From Chitinimonas koreensis (GTDB lineage: Bacteria; Pseudomonadota; Gammaproteobacteria; Burkholderiales; Chitinimonadaceae), in the NCBI RefSeq assembly GCF_014353015.1, contig NZ_CP060704.1, positions 645,001 to 709,000 on the forward strand: a stretch of DNA of 64,000 bases. The letters run 5' to 3'. Of the stretch, positions 28,506 through 41,135 are shown one piece after another. Within the stretch, counting starts at the first letter, position 1, and the number at the start of each line of letters is the position of its first letter. Both the position numbers and the translations under genes were made by a program. Under the pieces are notes generated by a model, which made no database searches, had not been told where the DNA came from, and saw nothing but the letters and a program-made list of their open reading frames with translations.

Positions 28506-28532
28506 GGCCAGGGCAAGGAGACGGGAGTAAGG

Positions 28533-31273
28533 ATGACACAAATGAACGTGAGCCAATTCGCGGCCGATCTTAGGATGCCGCCGCAACATCTGCTCGATCA
28601 GCTGCGCGCGGCAGGTGTGCAAAAGAGTGGCGTGGAGGATTCGTTGACCGAGCAGGACAAGGCCAAGCTGCTGGCTTACCTGCGCAGCGTCCATGGCTCG
28701 GCCATGGACAAGCCCAAGGTCACGCTGGCGCGCAAGCAGAATTCCGAGATCAAGAAGACCGATGCGACCGGCAAGGCGCGCACGATCCAGGTCGAGGTGA
28801 AGAAGAAGCGCGTGGTGGTGACGCCGGACGTCGCCGCGGTGGCGCCGCAGTTGCATGCGCACGAGCCGGAAACGGTGGTCGAGGCGGCGGCCGAGCCCGA
28901 GCTGATCGAAGTGCCGCAGGCCGAGCCGGTCGCCGAAGCGATCGTCGAGGCGGCGCCTGCCCCGGTCGCTGCGGTGGAACCCGAGCCCGCTCCGGTGGCC
29001 GAGCCGGTCGCCGTGGCCGAACCCGAGCCGGTCGCCGAGGCCGCGGTGGAAACCGCCGCCGCGCCGGCGCCGATCGACCGCGCCGCCGTGCTGGGCGAGG
29101 CCGAGCTGGCCGCGCGCGAAGTCCAGGCTGCGCGCCAGCGCGCGCTGTTCGAGCGTCAAGCCGCCGATATCCGAGCAAAGCAGGAGCGTGAAGCGGCCCG
29201 CAAGGCTGCCGCCGAGGCCGCCGTCAAGGCTGCGGCCGAAGCCGCTGCCGCGCCGAAGAAGCCGGCTCAGACCGAACACACGCTGCACCGCGCGCCGGCC
29301 AAACCGGGCGATGCGGCCAAGAAGGATGCCAAGCCGGCTGCTGCCGACGTCAAGAAGACGGCTGCGCCGGCCAAGGATGGCTGGGGCGACGGCGCCAAGC
29401 GCCGCGGCGGCCTCAAGACCCGCGGCGGCGACGCCGGTAGCGACTGGAAGTCGCGCAAGGGTCGCGGCAAGGGCAACCAGAACGACAATGCCCACGCCTT
29501 CCAGGCGCCGACCGAGCCGATCCAGCGCGAGATCGACGTGCCCGAGACCATCTCGGTCGCCGATCTGGCGCACAAGATGTCGGTCAAGGCGGCCGAGGTC
29601 ATCAAGGGCCTGATGAAGATGGGCATGATGGTGACCATCAACCAGGTGCTGGACCAGGAAACCGCGATGATCGTGGTCGAGGAAATGGGCCACCTGGCCC
29701 GCGCGGCCAAGCTCGACGATCCGGAAACCTACCTCGAGGGCGAAGAGAAGGCGGAACACGAGTTCCTGCCCGCGCCCCGGTGGTGACGGTGATGGGTCAC
29801 GTCGACCACGGCAAGACCTCGCTGCTGGACTACATCCGGCGCGCCAAGGTCGCCGCGGGCGAGGCCGGCGGCATTACCCAGCACATCGGCGCCTACCACG
29901 TCGAAACCGAGAAGGGCATCATCACCTTCCTCGATACGCCGGGCCACGAGGCCTTCACGGCGATGCGCGCCCGCGGTGCGAGCGCGACCGACATCGTGGT
30001 GCTGGTGGTGGCGGCCGACGACGGCGTGATGCCGCAGACCATCGAAGCGATCCACCACGCCAAGGCGGCCAAGGTGCCGATCGTGGTGGCGGTCAACAAG
30101 ATCGACAAGCAGGGCGCCAACGTCGAGCGCATCCGCCAGGAGCTGGTGGCGCACGAAGTGGTGCCCGAAGATTGGGGCGGCGATACCCAGTTCATCGAGG
30201 TCTCGGCCAAGATGGGCACCAATATCGACGGCCTGCTCGACGCGATCCTGCTGCAGGCCGAGGTGCTGGAACTGACTGCGCCGCTCGATGCGCCGGCCAA
30301 GGGCCTGATCATCGAAGCCCGGCTGGACAAGGGCCGCGGCCCGGTCGCGACGATGCTGGTGCAGTCCGGCACCCTGCGCAAGGGCGACGTGGTGCTGGCC
30401 GGCGGCGTGTTCGGCCGCGTCCGCGCCATGCTCGACGAGAACGGCAAGAACATCAACGAAGCCGGCCCGTCGATTCCGGTCGAGATCCTCGGCCTGTCCG
30501 AAGTCCCGAATGCGGGCGAGGACGCCATGGTGCTGGCCGACGAGAAGAAGGCGCGCGAGATCGCGCTGTTCCGCCAGGGCAAGTTCCGCGACGTGAAGCT
30601 GGCCAAGCAGCAAGCCGCCAAGCTCGAGAACATGATGGCCCAGATGACCGAGGGCGAGGTCCAGACCCTGCCGATCATCGTCAAGGCCGACGTGCAAGGC
30701 TCGTTCGAAGCGCTGTCGCAAAGCCTGCAGAAGCTGTCGACCAGCGAAGTGCGCGTCAACATCCTGCACTCGGGCGTGGGCGGCATCACCGAATCCGACG
30801 TCAACCTGGCGCTGGCTTCGAAGGCGGTCATCATCGGCTTCAACGTGCGTGCCGACGCGACGGCGCGCAAGCTGGCCGAGAACGAAGGCGTGGACATCCG
30901 CTACTACAACATCATCTACGACGCCGTGGACGAGGTGAAGGCAGCGCTGTCCGGCATGCTGGCGCCGGAGAAGAAGGAGCAGATCATCGGCTCGGTCGAG
31001 ATCCGCCAGGTCTTCGTGGTGTCCAAGGTCGGTTCGATCGCCGGTTGCTTCGTGCACGACGGCGTGGTCAAGCGCAATGCCGGCGTCCGCCTCCTGCGCA
31101 ACAACGTGGTGATCCATCAGGGCGAGCTCGAATCGCTCAAGCGCTTCAAGGATGACGTCAAGGAAGTGAAGGCCGGCTACGAGTGCGGTCTGCAACTGAA
31201 GAACTACAACGACATCCAAGAAGGCGACATGCTGGAAATCTTCGAGATCATCGAGGTCGCCCGCACGCTGTAA
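28533..31273 (+). CDS. infB: translation initiation factor IF-2, frameshifted as sequenced
   Basis: IF-2 is the GTPase that brings initiator tRNA to the 30S subunit. The N-terminal domain (about 1-55) is followed by a long Ala/Pro/Glu- and Lys-rich linker (about 90-330). The GTPase G1 motif GHVDHGKTS, the DTPGHEAF G3 motif and NKID G4 motif lie in the second frame. The break is at 29769-29771: CTG-CCC-GCGCCCCGG should read CTG-CCC-CGC-GCC-CCG, restoring PRAPVVTVMGHVD. One added C gives 913 residues with no other change. Since infB is indispensable in studied bacteria, I treat this as a sequence error. Confidence 0.95.
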
Positions 31274-31282
31274 CAGCAGCAT

Positions 31283-31395
31283 GTGAAACGTGAGATGTGA
31301 AAGGTGAAACGTGAGGCAGGCCATGGGTCTGCCTCTCACCTTTTTGCCCGCCGCGGCATCCGGGCCGTTTGCACGTTTCACCTTTCACGTTTCAC
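31283..31395. repeat. heptamer-armed inverted repeat between infB and rbfA
   Basis: The left arm is five tandem 7-mers of form GTGARNN (31283-31317: GTGAAAC, GTGAGAT, GTGAAAG, GTGAAAC, GTGAGGC). The right arm (31372-31395) is the reverse complement of three of them. The core gtgaaaggtgaaacgtg at 31297-31313 pairs perfectly with 31372-31388. A smaller hairpin between the arms, gaggcag / ctgcctc (31313-31335), is followed by TTTTT at 31341-31345 and may end or reduce transcription after infB. Confidence 0.75.
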
Positions 31396-31405
31396 AGGGT
31401 TTCAA

Positions 31406-31780
31406 ATGGCCAAAGACTATTCCCGTGCCGACCGCGTCGGCCAGCAGATGCAGCGCGAACTGGCCGAGCTGATCCGGCTCGAGCTCAAGGACCCGCGCAT
31501 CGGCTTCGTCACCATCACCGACGTCGAGGTGAGCCGCGACCTGTCGCACGCCAAGGTGTTCTACACGCTGATGGCGGGCGAGGACGTGGAGACCCAGTAC
31601 ACGCTCAACCGCTCCGCCGGTTTCCTGCGCAGCGAGCTGTCGCGCCGGATCAAGTTGTTCAAGATGCCCGAGCTGCACTTCCAGTACGACCATTCGGTCG
31701 AGCGCGGCATGAGTCTCGATCAGCTGATCGCCCAGGCCAACCAGACCCGTGCGGCCGACGATGACGGTCAAGAGGATTAA
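31406..31780 (+). CDS. rbfA: ribosome-binding factor A
   Basis: 124 residues with a KH-like fold. Family landmarks include RVGQQMQRELAELI at the N-terminus, DPRIGFVTITDVEVSRDL near residue 31-50 with AKVFYTL after it, and a PELHFQYDHSVERGM segment near 89-103. It acts in late maturation of the 30S subunit, especially in the cold. Its last 20 nt overlap the start of truB. It is separated from infB by a repeat-bearing spacer, so it may have partly separate expression. Confidence 0.95.
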   Translation: MAKDYSRADRVGQQMQRELAELIRLELKDPRIGFVTITDVEVSRDLSHAKVFYTLMAGEDVETQYTLNRSAGFLRSELSRRIKLFKMPELHFQYDHSVERGMSLDQLIAQANQTRAADDDGQED

Positions 31781-32681
31781 GCGGCCGATCAGCGGCGTAT
31801 TGCTGCTGGACAAGCCGCTCGGCATCTCGAGCAACCAGGCGCTGCAGAAATGCCGCTGGCTGTTGTCGGCCCAGAAGGGGGGCCATACCGGCGTGCTCGA
31901 TCCGCTGGCGACCGGCCTGTTGCCGCTGTGCTTCGGCGAGGCGACCAAGTTCGCCCAGCGCATGCTCGACGCCGACAAGCGCTATACCGCGACGCTGCGC
32001 TTCGGTGCGACCACCACCACCGGCGACCTCGAGGGCGAGGTGCTGCAGACGCGGCCGTTCACGGCTTCGCGCGCCGAGGTCGAGGCCGCGGTGGCGCGCT
32101 TCGTCGGCGAGCAGCTGCAGACGCCGCCGATGTACTCGGCGCTCAAGCACGAAGGCCGGCCGCTGTACGAATACGCGCGCGCCGGCATCACCATCGAGCG
32201 TCCGGCGCGCCGCATCACGATCTACGCGATCGACATCCTGTCCTTCGACGGCGACGTGCTGGCGCTCGACGTGCGCTGCAGCAAGGGCAGCTATATCCGT
32301 ACGCTGGCCGAGGACCTCGGCGAGGCGCTCGGCTGCGGCGCCCACCTGATCGGCCTGCGCCGGACCGGCACCGCCGGCTTCGACCTGACCACGGCGGTCA
32401 CGCCCGAAGCATTCGAGGCGCTGCCGCTCGAGGCGCGCGACGCCCTGCTGCTGCCGGCCGACAGCCTGCTGGCGGACCTGCCGGCGCTGACGCTCGATGC
32501 GGCGGCCGCCGATCGCTTGACCCATGGAATGCCCGTGCGTTTGGATGGGAATGATGGGATAATCGCCGGCTTGCGCCTGTACGGGGATACCGGCGGTTCG
32601 CCGGCCTTCCTGGGTCTCGGTGAATTGCGGGATCAGACGCTTTACCCGCGCAGGCTGCTCTCGACCGTGGTGCACAACTAG
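31761..32681 (+). CDS. truB: tRNA pseudouridine(55) synthase TruB
   Basis: 306 residues. It converts U55 of the tRNA T loop to pseudouridine. The catalytic motif HTGVLDPLATGLLP is near residue 43-56, and the second motif SKGSYIRTLAEDLG near 175-188. A C-terminal PUA-like part follows from about 245. The ATG at 31761 lies within the end of rbfA; a GTG 12 nt earlier is possible. The rbfA-truB overlap points to coupled translation. Confidence 0.96.
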   Translation: MTVKRIKRPISGVLLLDKPLGISSNQALQKCRWLLSAQKGGHTGVLDPLATGLLPLCFGEATKFAQRMLDADKRYTATLRFGATTTTGDLEGEVLQTRPFTASRAEVEAAVARFVGEQLQTPPMYSALKHEGRPLYEYARAGITIERPARRITIYAIDILSFDGDVLALDVRCSKGSYIRTLAEDLGEALGCGAHLIGLRRTGTAGFDLTTAVTPEAFEALPLEARDALLLPADSLLADLPALTLDAAAADRLTHGMPVRLDGNDGIIAGLRLYGDTGGSPAFLGLGELRDQTLYPRRLLSTVVHN

Positions 32682-32774
32682 GTCGGTTCCGGAAGCCGGG
32701 AGGGGTTGGGGATGCCCTGCTCGCCCTGCTCGTCTGCACCGCAAGGTGCTTTTCAGTATGTGGAGTATTACGAA

Positions 32775-33044
32775 ATGGCAGTGACCGTCGAACAAAAGGC
32801 AGAGATCGTCAAGCAATACCAACGCGCCCAGGGCGACACCGGTTCGCCGGAAGTCCAGGTTGCATTGCTGACGGCTCGCATCAACGACCTGACCACCCAC
32901 TTCAAGGCCAATGCCAAGGACCACCACAGCCGTCGTGGTCTGCTGAAGATGGTGAATCAGCGCCGCAAGCTGCTGGCCTACTACAAGCGCACCAACCTGG
33001 ATGGCTATCGCGAACTGATCGCCAAGCTGGGTCTGCGCAAGTAA
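32775..33044 (+). CDS. rpsO: 30S ribosomal protein S15
   Basis: 89 residues, exactly the usual length. The four-helix S15 pattern and the signature with DHHSRRGLLKMVNQRRKLL near residues 49-67 are intact. S15 binds the 16S rRNA central domain early in 30S assembly. In E. coli it represses its own mRNA. It is followed by its own terminator and then pnp, the common rpsO-pnp order. Confidence 0.98.
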   Translation: MAVTVEQKAEIVKQYQRAQGDTGSPEVQVALLTARINDLTTHFKANAKDHHSRRGLLKMVNQRRKLLAYYKRTNLDGYRELIAKLGLRK

Positions 33045-33054
33045 GCGCGCCACG

Positions 33055-33086
33055 AAAAGCCGCTGCCTCCAAGCAGCGGCTTTTTT
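33055..33086 (+). terminator. rpsO terminator
   Basis: A 12-bp stem (aaaagccgctgc / gcagcggctttt) is followed by T residues, 10 nt after the rpsO stop. Confidence 0.92.
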
Positions 33087-33239
33087 GCTTTATGGAATAC
33101 CCTCCGCCTCGTCTCCGTGCGAGCGCGGGCGGGAAGATCGGGCCGCGACAGGCGGCCGGTCTGCGGCGGATCGGTCGTGCAGTGAACCGAATGCCGAATC
33201 CGATTCCCATCGATTTCGAATTCCCGCCGGGCTTGCCAC

Positions 33240-33280
33240 GATGCCAGCCATGCCCGGGGGATAGCAGGTTGGCTGGCATC
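33240..33280 (+). promoter_or_regulatory. pnp leader hairpin
   Basis: An 11-bp perfect stem (gatgccagcca / tggctggcatc) lies 95 nt before the pnp start, in a 288-nt gap after the rpsO terminator (33087-33374) that contains no gene. In E. coli a pnp leader stem is cut by RNase III and then used by PNPase to repress its own mRNA. The same logic here is an inference. Confidence 0.5.
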
Positions 33281-33374
33281 CCGGCGTTGATTCCCCCAGG
33301 GTCAAGTTCAGCGCGCCGGAGGGACAATCGCCATTCACGCTGAGGATGGCATGTCGTTGAAAAGGAAAAAGAGC

Positions 33375-35504
<2,130 letters not shown>

Positions 35505-35528
35505 TCGCGGATCGCGCGGTGTAATACG

Positions 35529-35556
35529 AAAGCCCGGCTTGCAGCCGGGCTTTTTT
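35529..35556 (+). terminator. pnp terminator
   Basis: An 11-bp stem (aaagcccggct / agccgggcttt) with a tgc loop is followed by TTTTTT. Confidence 0.93.
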
Positions 35557-35717
35557 ACGACTGGTCAAGGCGGGTTCCCTACCCGATACTGGAATCACCG
35601 TGCGTACGATGCAGGGGGTGGACGGAACTGGCCGTCCATCTGCATTTGGTCCGTACCGATCCGCGGCTGCGCGCTTTCCGCCAAGGCGCGCTGCCGATCC
35701 GTTCCATTGGAGATTGC

Positions 35718-38563
35718 ATGACTATCGCGGCGTTCTCGGTCCAGGCTTCCGTCAAGCCGTTGTCGCGGCTGCGCAGCTGGCTGATGCACATCAGCATGCG
35801 CCAGGTGTTCGTCCTGGTGGTGGCGGCCGGCCTCTTGGTGCCGGGCGTGCTGTTCACGCTGGTCACGGTCGAATGGCGGCGGGCCGAGCTGACCCGGCAG
35901 TTCCACGCCGAGCAGGTGCGGGTGCTCGAAATCCTCGCGCTGGGCCTGCGCCAGCCGCTGTGGGACCTGTCGTTCAATGCCGGCCAGCCCTTGGTCGATA
36001 CCGCCATGAAGGACACCCGCATCGTCTCGGTGCGGGTCGACGGCAGCTTTCCGGGCGAGCCCTTCATCTCGGTGACGCGGCCCGAGCGGCGGCTCGGCCG
36101 TTCGATCCGGCTGGCCCGGCCGGTGTACTACGGCAAGCAGGTCATCGGCCAGGTCTCGGTCGAGTTCGACGACGGCGATCTCGACCGGCGGCTGCGCGTG
36201 CAGGCGCGCGAATCGGTGCTGATGATCGGCATCGAGCTGGCGGTCAGCCTGCTGCTGATCCTGACCTTGCTCGATTCACGCTTCCTCGGGCCGCTCAAGC
36301 GGCTGTCGCTGCAGGCGCGCGCGATGGCCAGCGGCGAGGCGGAGGCGGTGCCGGCCTGGTCGTGGACCCGTGGCGACGAGATCGGCGACCTGGGCCGCCA
36401 GCTCGAATGGGCGCGCGGCGAGCTGCACCGGCTGATTTCCGAACTCAACGACAAGAACGATGCGCTCGAGCTCGACATCGCCGAGCGGATGGAGACCGAG
36501 GCGGCGCTGCGCGCCTCCGAGGCCAAGTACCGCGAGCTGTTCGTCTCCAACCTCGACGGCATATGCGTGGTCGACCTCGACGGCCGCGTGCTCGACGCCA
36601 ACCCGGCCATGCTGGCCCTGCTCGGCATCGGCGCCGAGACGCTGGTCGGCCAGCGGCTCGACCGCTATGTGCTCGAGAACTGGCGTGCCTACGACAACCA
36701 TATGATCGAGCACCGCGTGCTGATCGACGGCCGCTGCGGCGAATACGAGATCGAGCTGCGGCGCGGCGACGGCGAGCTGCTGCCGGTCAGCGCCAAGGGT
36801 GTGCTGATGCGCGACGGCGACGGTCGCGCGGTCGGCGTCTGGCGCATCCTGCGCGATCTGACCGAGCGCAAGGCGGCCGCGGTGCGCATGGAGCTGGCCG
36901 CCAAGGTGTTCGACAACACCGCCGAGGCGATCATGGTGATCACGCCCGATGCGCGCATCGCCTCGGTCAACCGTGCCTTCACCGACATCCTCGGCTATGC
37001 GGCCGACGAGATCGTCGGCCAGATGGTCAGCATGCTGCGCGATCCGGAGATCGACTCGGCCTGGTACGACGAGATCCGCACCCGCTACCTCGAAGACGGC
37101 GACTGGCGCGGCGAGGTGCCGCTGCGGCGGCACGACGGCAAGGTGTTCACCGCCTGGATGCAGATCAACGTGGTGCGCGACGTCACCGGCCGCATCGGCG
37201 ACGTGGTGGCGCTGGTGCGCGACATCAGCGAGGCCAAGGCGACCCAGGCGCGGGTGCTGCACCTGGCCCGTTTCGATGCGCTGACCGAGTTGCCCAACCG
37301 CGCCTATTTCTGCGAACTGACCGGCGAGGCGGTCGCCGAGGCGAAGCGGCACAACGAGCGCCGCGCGCTGCTGTTCGTCGACCTCGACCATTTCAAGACC
37401 ATCAACGACTCGCTCGGCCACGCGGTCGGCGACCTGCTGCTGCAGGGCGTGGCACGGCGGCTGAACGATGCGATCCGCGCCGGCGACGTGGTCGGCCGCC
37501 TCGGCGGCGACGAGTTCGTCATCCTGCTGCGCAATCTCGACAGCGGCGGCGAGGCGGCCTACGTCGCCGAGCGGGTGCTGGCGCAACTGGCGCTGCCGTT
37601 CCAGATCGGCGAGCACGAGCTGGTGGTGACGCCCTCGCTCGGCATCGCGCTCTACCCGGACGACGGCGGCGATTACGATGCGCTGATCCGCAACGCCGAC
37701 GCGGCCATGTATCACGCCAAGGCCAACGGGCGGAACACTTATCGCTTCTACACGGCCGACATGAATGCGCGCGCGCGCGAGATCCTGGTGGTGGAGAACC
37801 AGCTGCGGCGCGCGCTCGAGCGCAATGAGTTCGTCCTGCACTACCAGCCGCAGGCCGATATGGAGACCGGCCGCATCGTCGGCGCGGAGGCGCTGATCCG
37901 CTGGCGCCACCCGAGCGCGGTCTGGTCGGCCCGATGCAGTTCATCCCGATCGCCGAGGAGCGCGGCCTGATCGGCGCGATCGGCCAGTGGGTGCTGCGCG
38001 AGGCCTGCCGGCAGAACCGCGAATGGCAAGACGCCGGCCTGCCGCCGATCGAGGTGGCGGTCAACCTGTCGGCCATGCAGTTCTACCAGCAGGCGCTGGT
38101 CGACGACATCACCGGCCTCTTGCGGGAGACCGGCCTGCAGCCGCGCTGGCTGGCGCTGGAGGTGACCGAGAGCGTGATCGTGCAGGACGTCGAATCGACC
38201 ATCGCCACGCTGGCGGCGCTCAAGACCATGGGGCTCAAGCTGGCGATCGACGATTTCGGCACCGGTTATTCCTCGCTCAACTATCTGAAGCGCTTCAAGG
38301 TCGACAAGCTCAAGATCGACCGCTCCTTCGTGATGGACGTGCCGGGCGACGCCGACGACAGCGCGATCACCCGGGCCGTCGTCAGCCTGGCCCACAACCT
38401 GGGGTTGCAGGTGATCGCCGAGGGCGTCGAGACGGCCGAGCAGTGGGCTTTCCTGGAGCAGGAGGAGTGCGACGAGGTGCAGGGCTATCTGCTGAGCCCG
38501 CCGCTGCCGGCGGCCGAACTGGCGCGCATGCTGGCGCACGGCAGCTGGCGGCCGCCGAAATAG
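35718..38563 (+). CDS. membrane PAS/GGDEF/EAL cyclic-di-GMP protein, frameshifted as sequenced
   Basis: About 948 residues once repaired. Order: TM1 (near 30-52), a periplasmic sensor of about 120 residues, TM2 (near 175-195), HAMP (to about 245), two PAS domains (about 270-390 and 395-520), GGDEF, EAL. The GGDEF motif at residue 596 is intact, with an RAGD inhibitory I-site five residues before it. The EAL domain keeps EALIRW, EVTES, DDFGTGYSS and AEGVE, so both synthase and phosphodiesterase sites look active. The break is at 37910-37912: CAC-CCG-AGC should read CAC-CCC-GAG-CGC (one C missing), giving HPERGLVGPMQF. A GTG/ATG choice upstream at 35646 is less likely. Confidence 0.9.
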
Positions 38564-38653
38564 GTCGAGGATTCGGGAAGTGCGGGAGACCTGGGGCAGG
38601 ATGGCGCAGGAATGAGAAAGGGCGCCATCAGGCGCCCTTCCGGGAATAAAAAG

Positions 38654-38786
38654 ACTTGAGCGAACACACGCGGGCGGCCGGGTAGATAAGATTTGGAAGT
38701 GGTTTTCCTCGCTCCTCTTCCAAGGGATTTGCCGGTGAGCCGCCTTGGCGTGCTGCCCAGGGGTGGGGGAGGCCGTCCGCTCAAGT
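38654..38786. other. possible structured RNA or small inverted-repeat element
   Basis: Three inverted pairs nest in order: acttgagcg 38654-38662 with 38778-38786, ggcggc 38673-38678 with 38739-38744, and ttggaag 38693-38699 with 38717-38723. Together they would make a rod about 133 nt long with large internal bulges. It does not match 4.5S RNA, tmRNA or RNase P by their key sequences. The strand is not decided. Confidence 0.3.
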
Positions 38787-38901
38787 TGTAGCTATTGTGG
38801 TGTGCGGGACGGGGTTTGGCTATTCCCATATTTGGGGATGGGTGAGGGGGCTGGAAGCCGCCTGAAATCTCGCAATGGCGCCGATATGTGTAAATGGATG
38901 T

Positions 38902-38932
38902 AAAAAGAGACACCACGAAGGTGCCTCTTTTC
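38902..38932 (-). terminator. acs terminator
   Basis: On the minus strand a 12-bp stem (aaaagaggcacc / ggtgtctctttt, one wobble) with a five-base ttcgt loop ends in a T-run, about 30 nt after the acs stop. Confidence 0.88.
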
Positions 38933-38960
38933 ACGTGCTCGAACAGGCTGGCGGCGCGCT

Positions 38961-40928
<1,968 letters not shown>

Positions 40929-41049
40929 GGGAAGGGTCTCCTTTTTTAGTTGGTGATCTGCTTGGGTCTGTCTAATTGTCGTCAGTCGTTTCGAGACTGC
41001 GCGGCAGCATCGAAACGGTTGGCGGCAAGCGGGATGGTCCGTGCGGAGG

Positions 41050-41096
41050 GGATCCGGTGCGGCGGCAGCCGGCAGGGGCTGCCGCCGCGCGGATCC
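41050..41096 (-). promoter_or_regulatory. long GC hairpin between the MHS transporter gene and acs
   Basis: The arms gcggcggcagcc (41059-41070) and ggctgccgccgc (41077-41088) pair perfectly around a 6-nt loop. They are flanked by an outer ggatcc pair (41050-41055 and 41091-41096). No T-run follows on either strand, so it is not a classical terminator. It may be a leader structure of acs or a transcript-end stabiliser for the transporter mRNA. Confidence 0.5.
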
Positions 41097-41135
41097 GGTC
41101 GGGCGCAGGGGGCGCGATGATCGCGCCCCGCCGGC

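Larger units (their letters stand above)
38564..38960. other. 397-bp intergenic region with RNA-like secondary structure
   Basis: No gene. In order it holds a 9-bp hairpin at 38618-38639 (aagggcgcc / ggcgccctt) after the GGDEF/EAL gene, a larger structured stretch at 38654-38786, and the acs terminator at 38902-38932. The segment 38790-38900 shows nothing clear. Confidence 0.6.

Noticed and set aside
31283..31395. CRISPR array from periodic heptamers
   Set aside because: Units are 7 nt, contiguous and without spacers; no cas genes in the window.
38654..38786. Firm call of 6S RNA
   Set aside because: The nested stems are suggestive, but the length is short and I could not match a conserved core; left as an open candidate.
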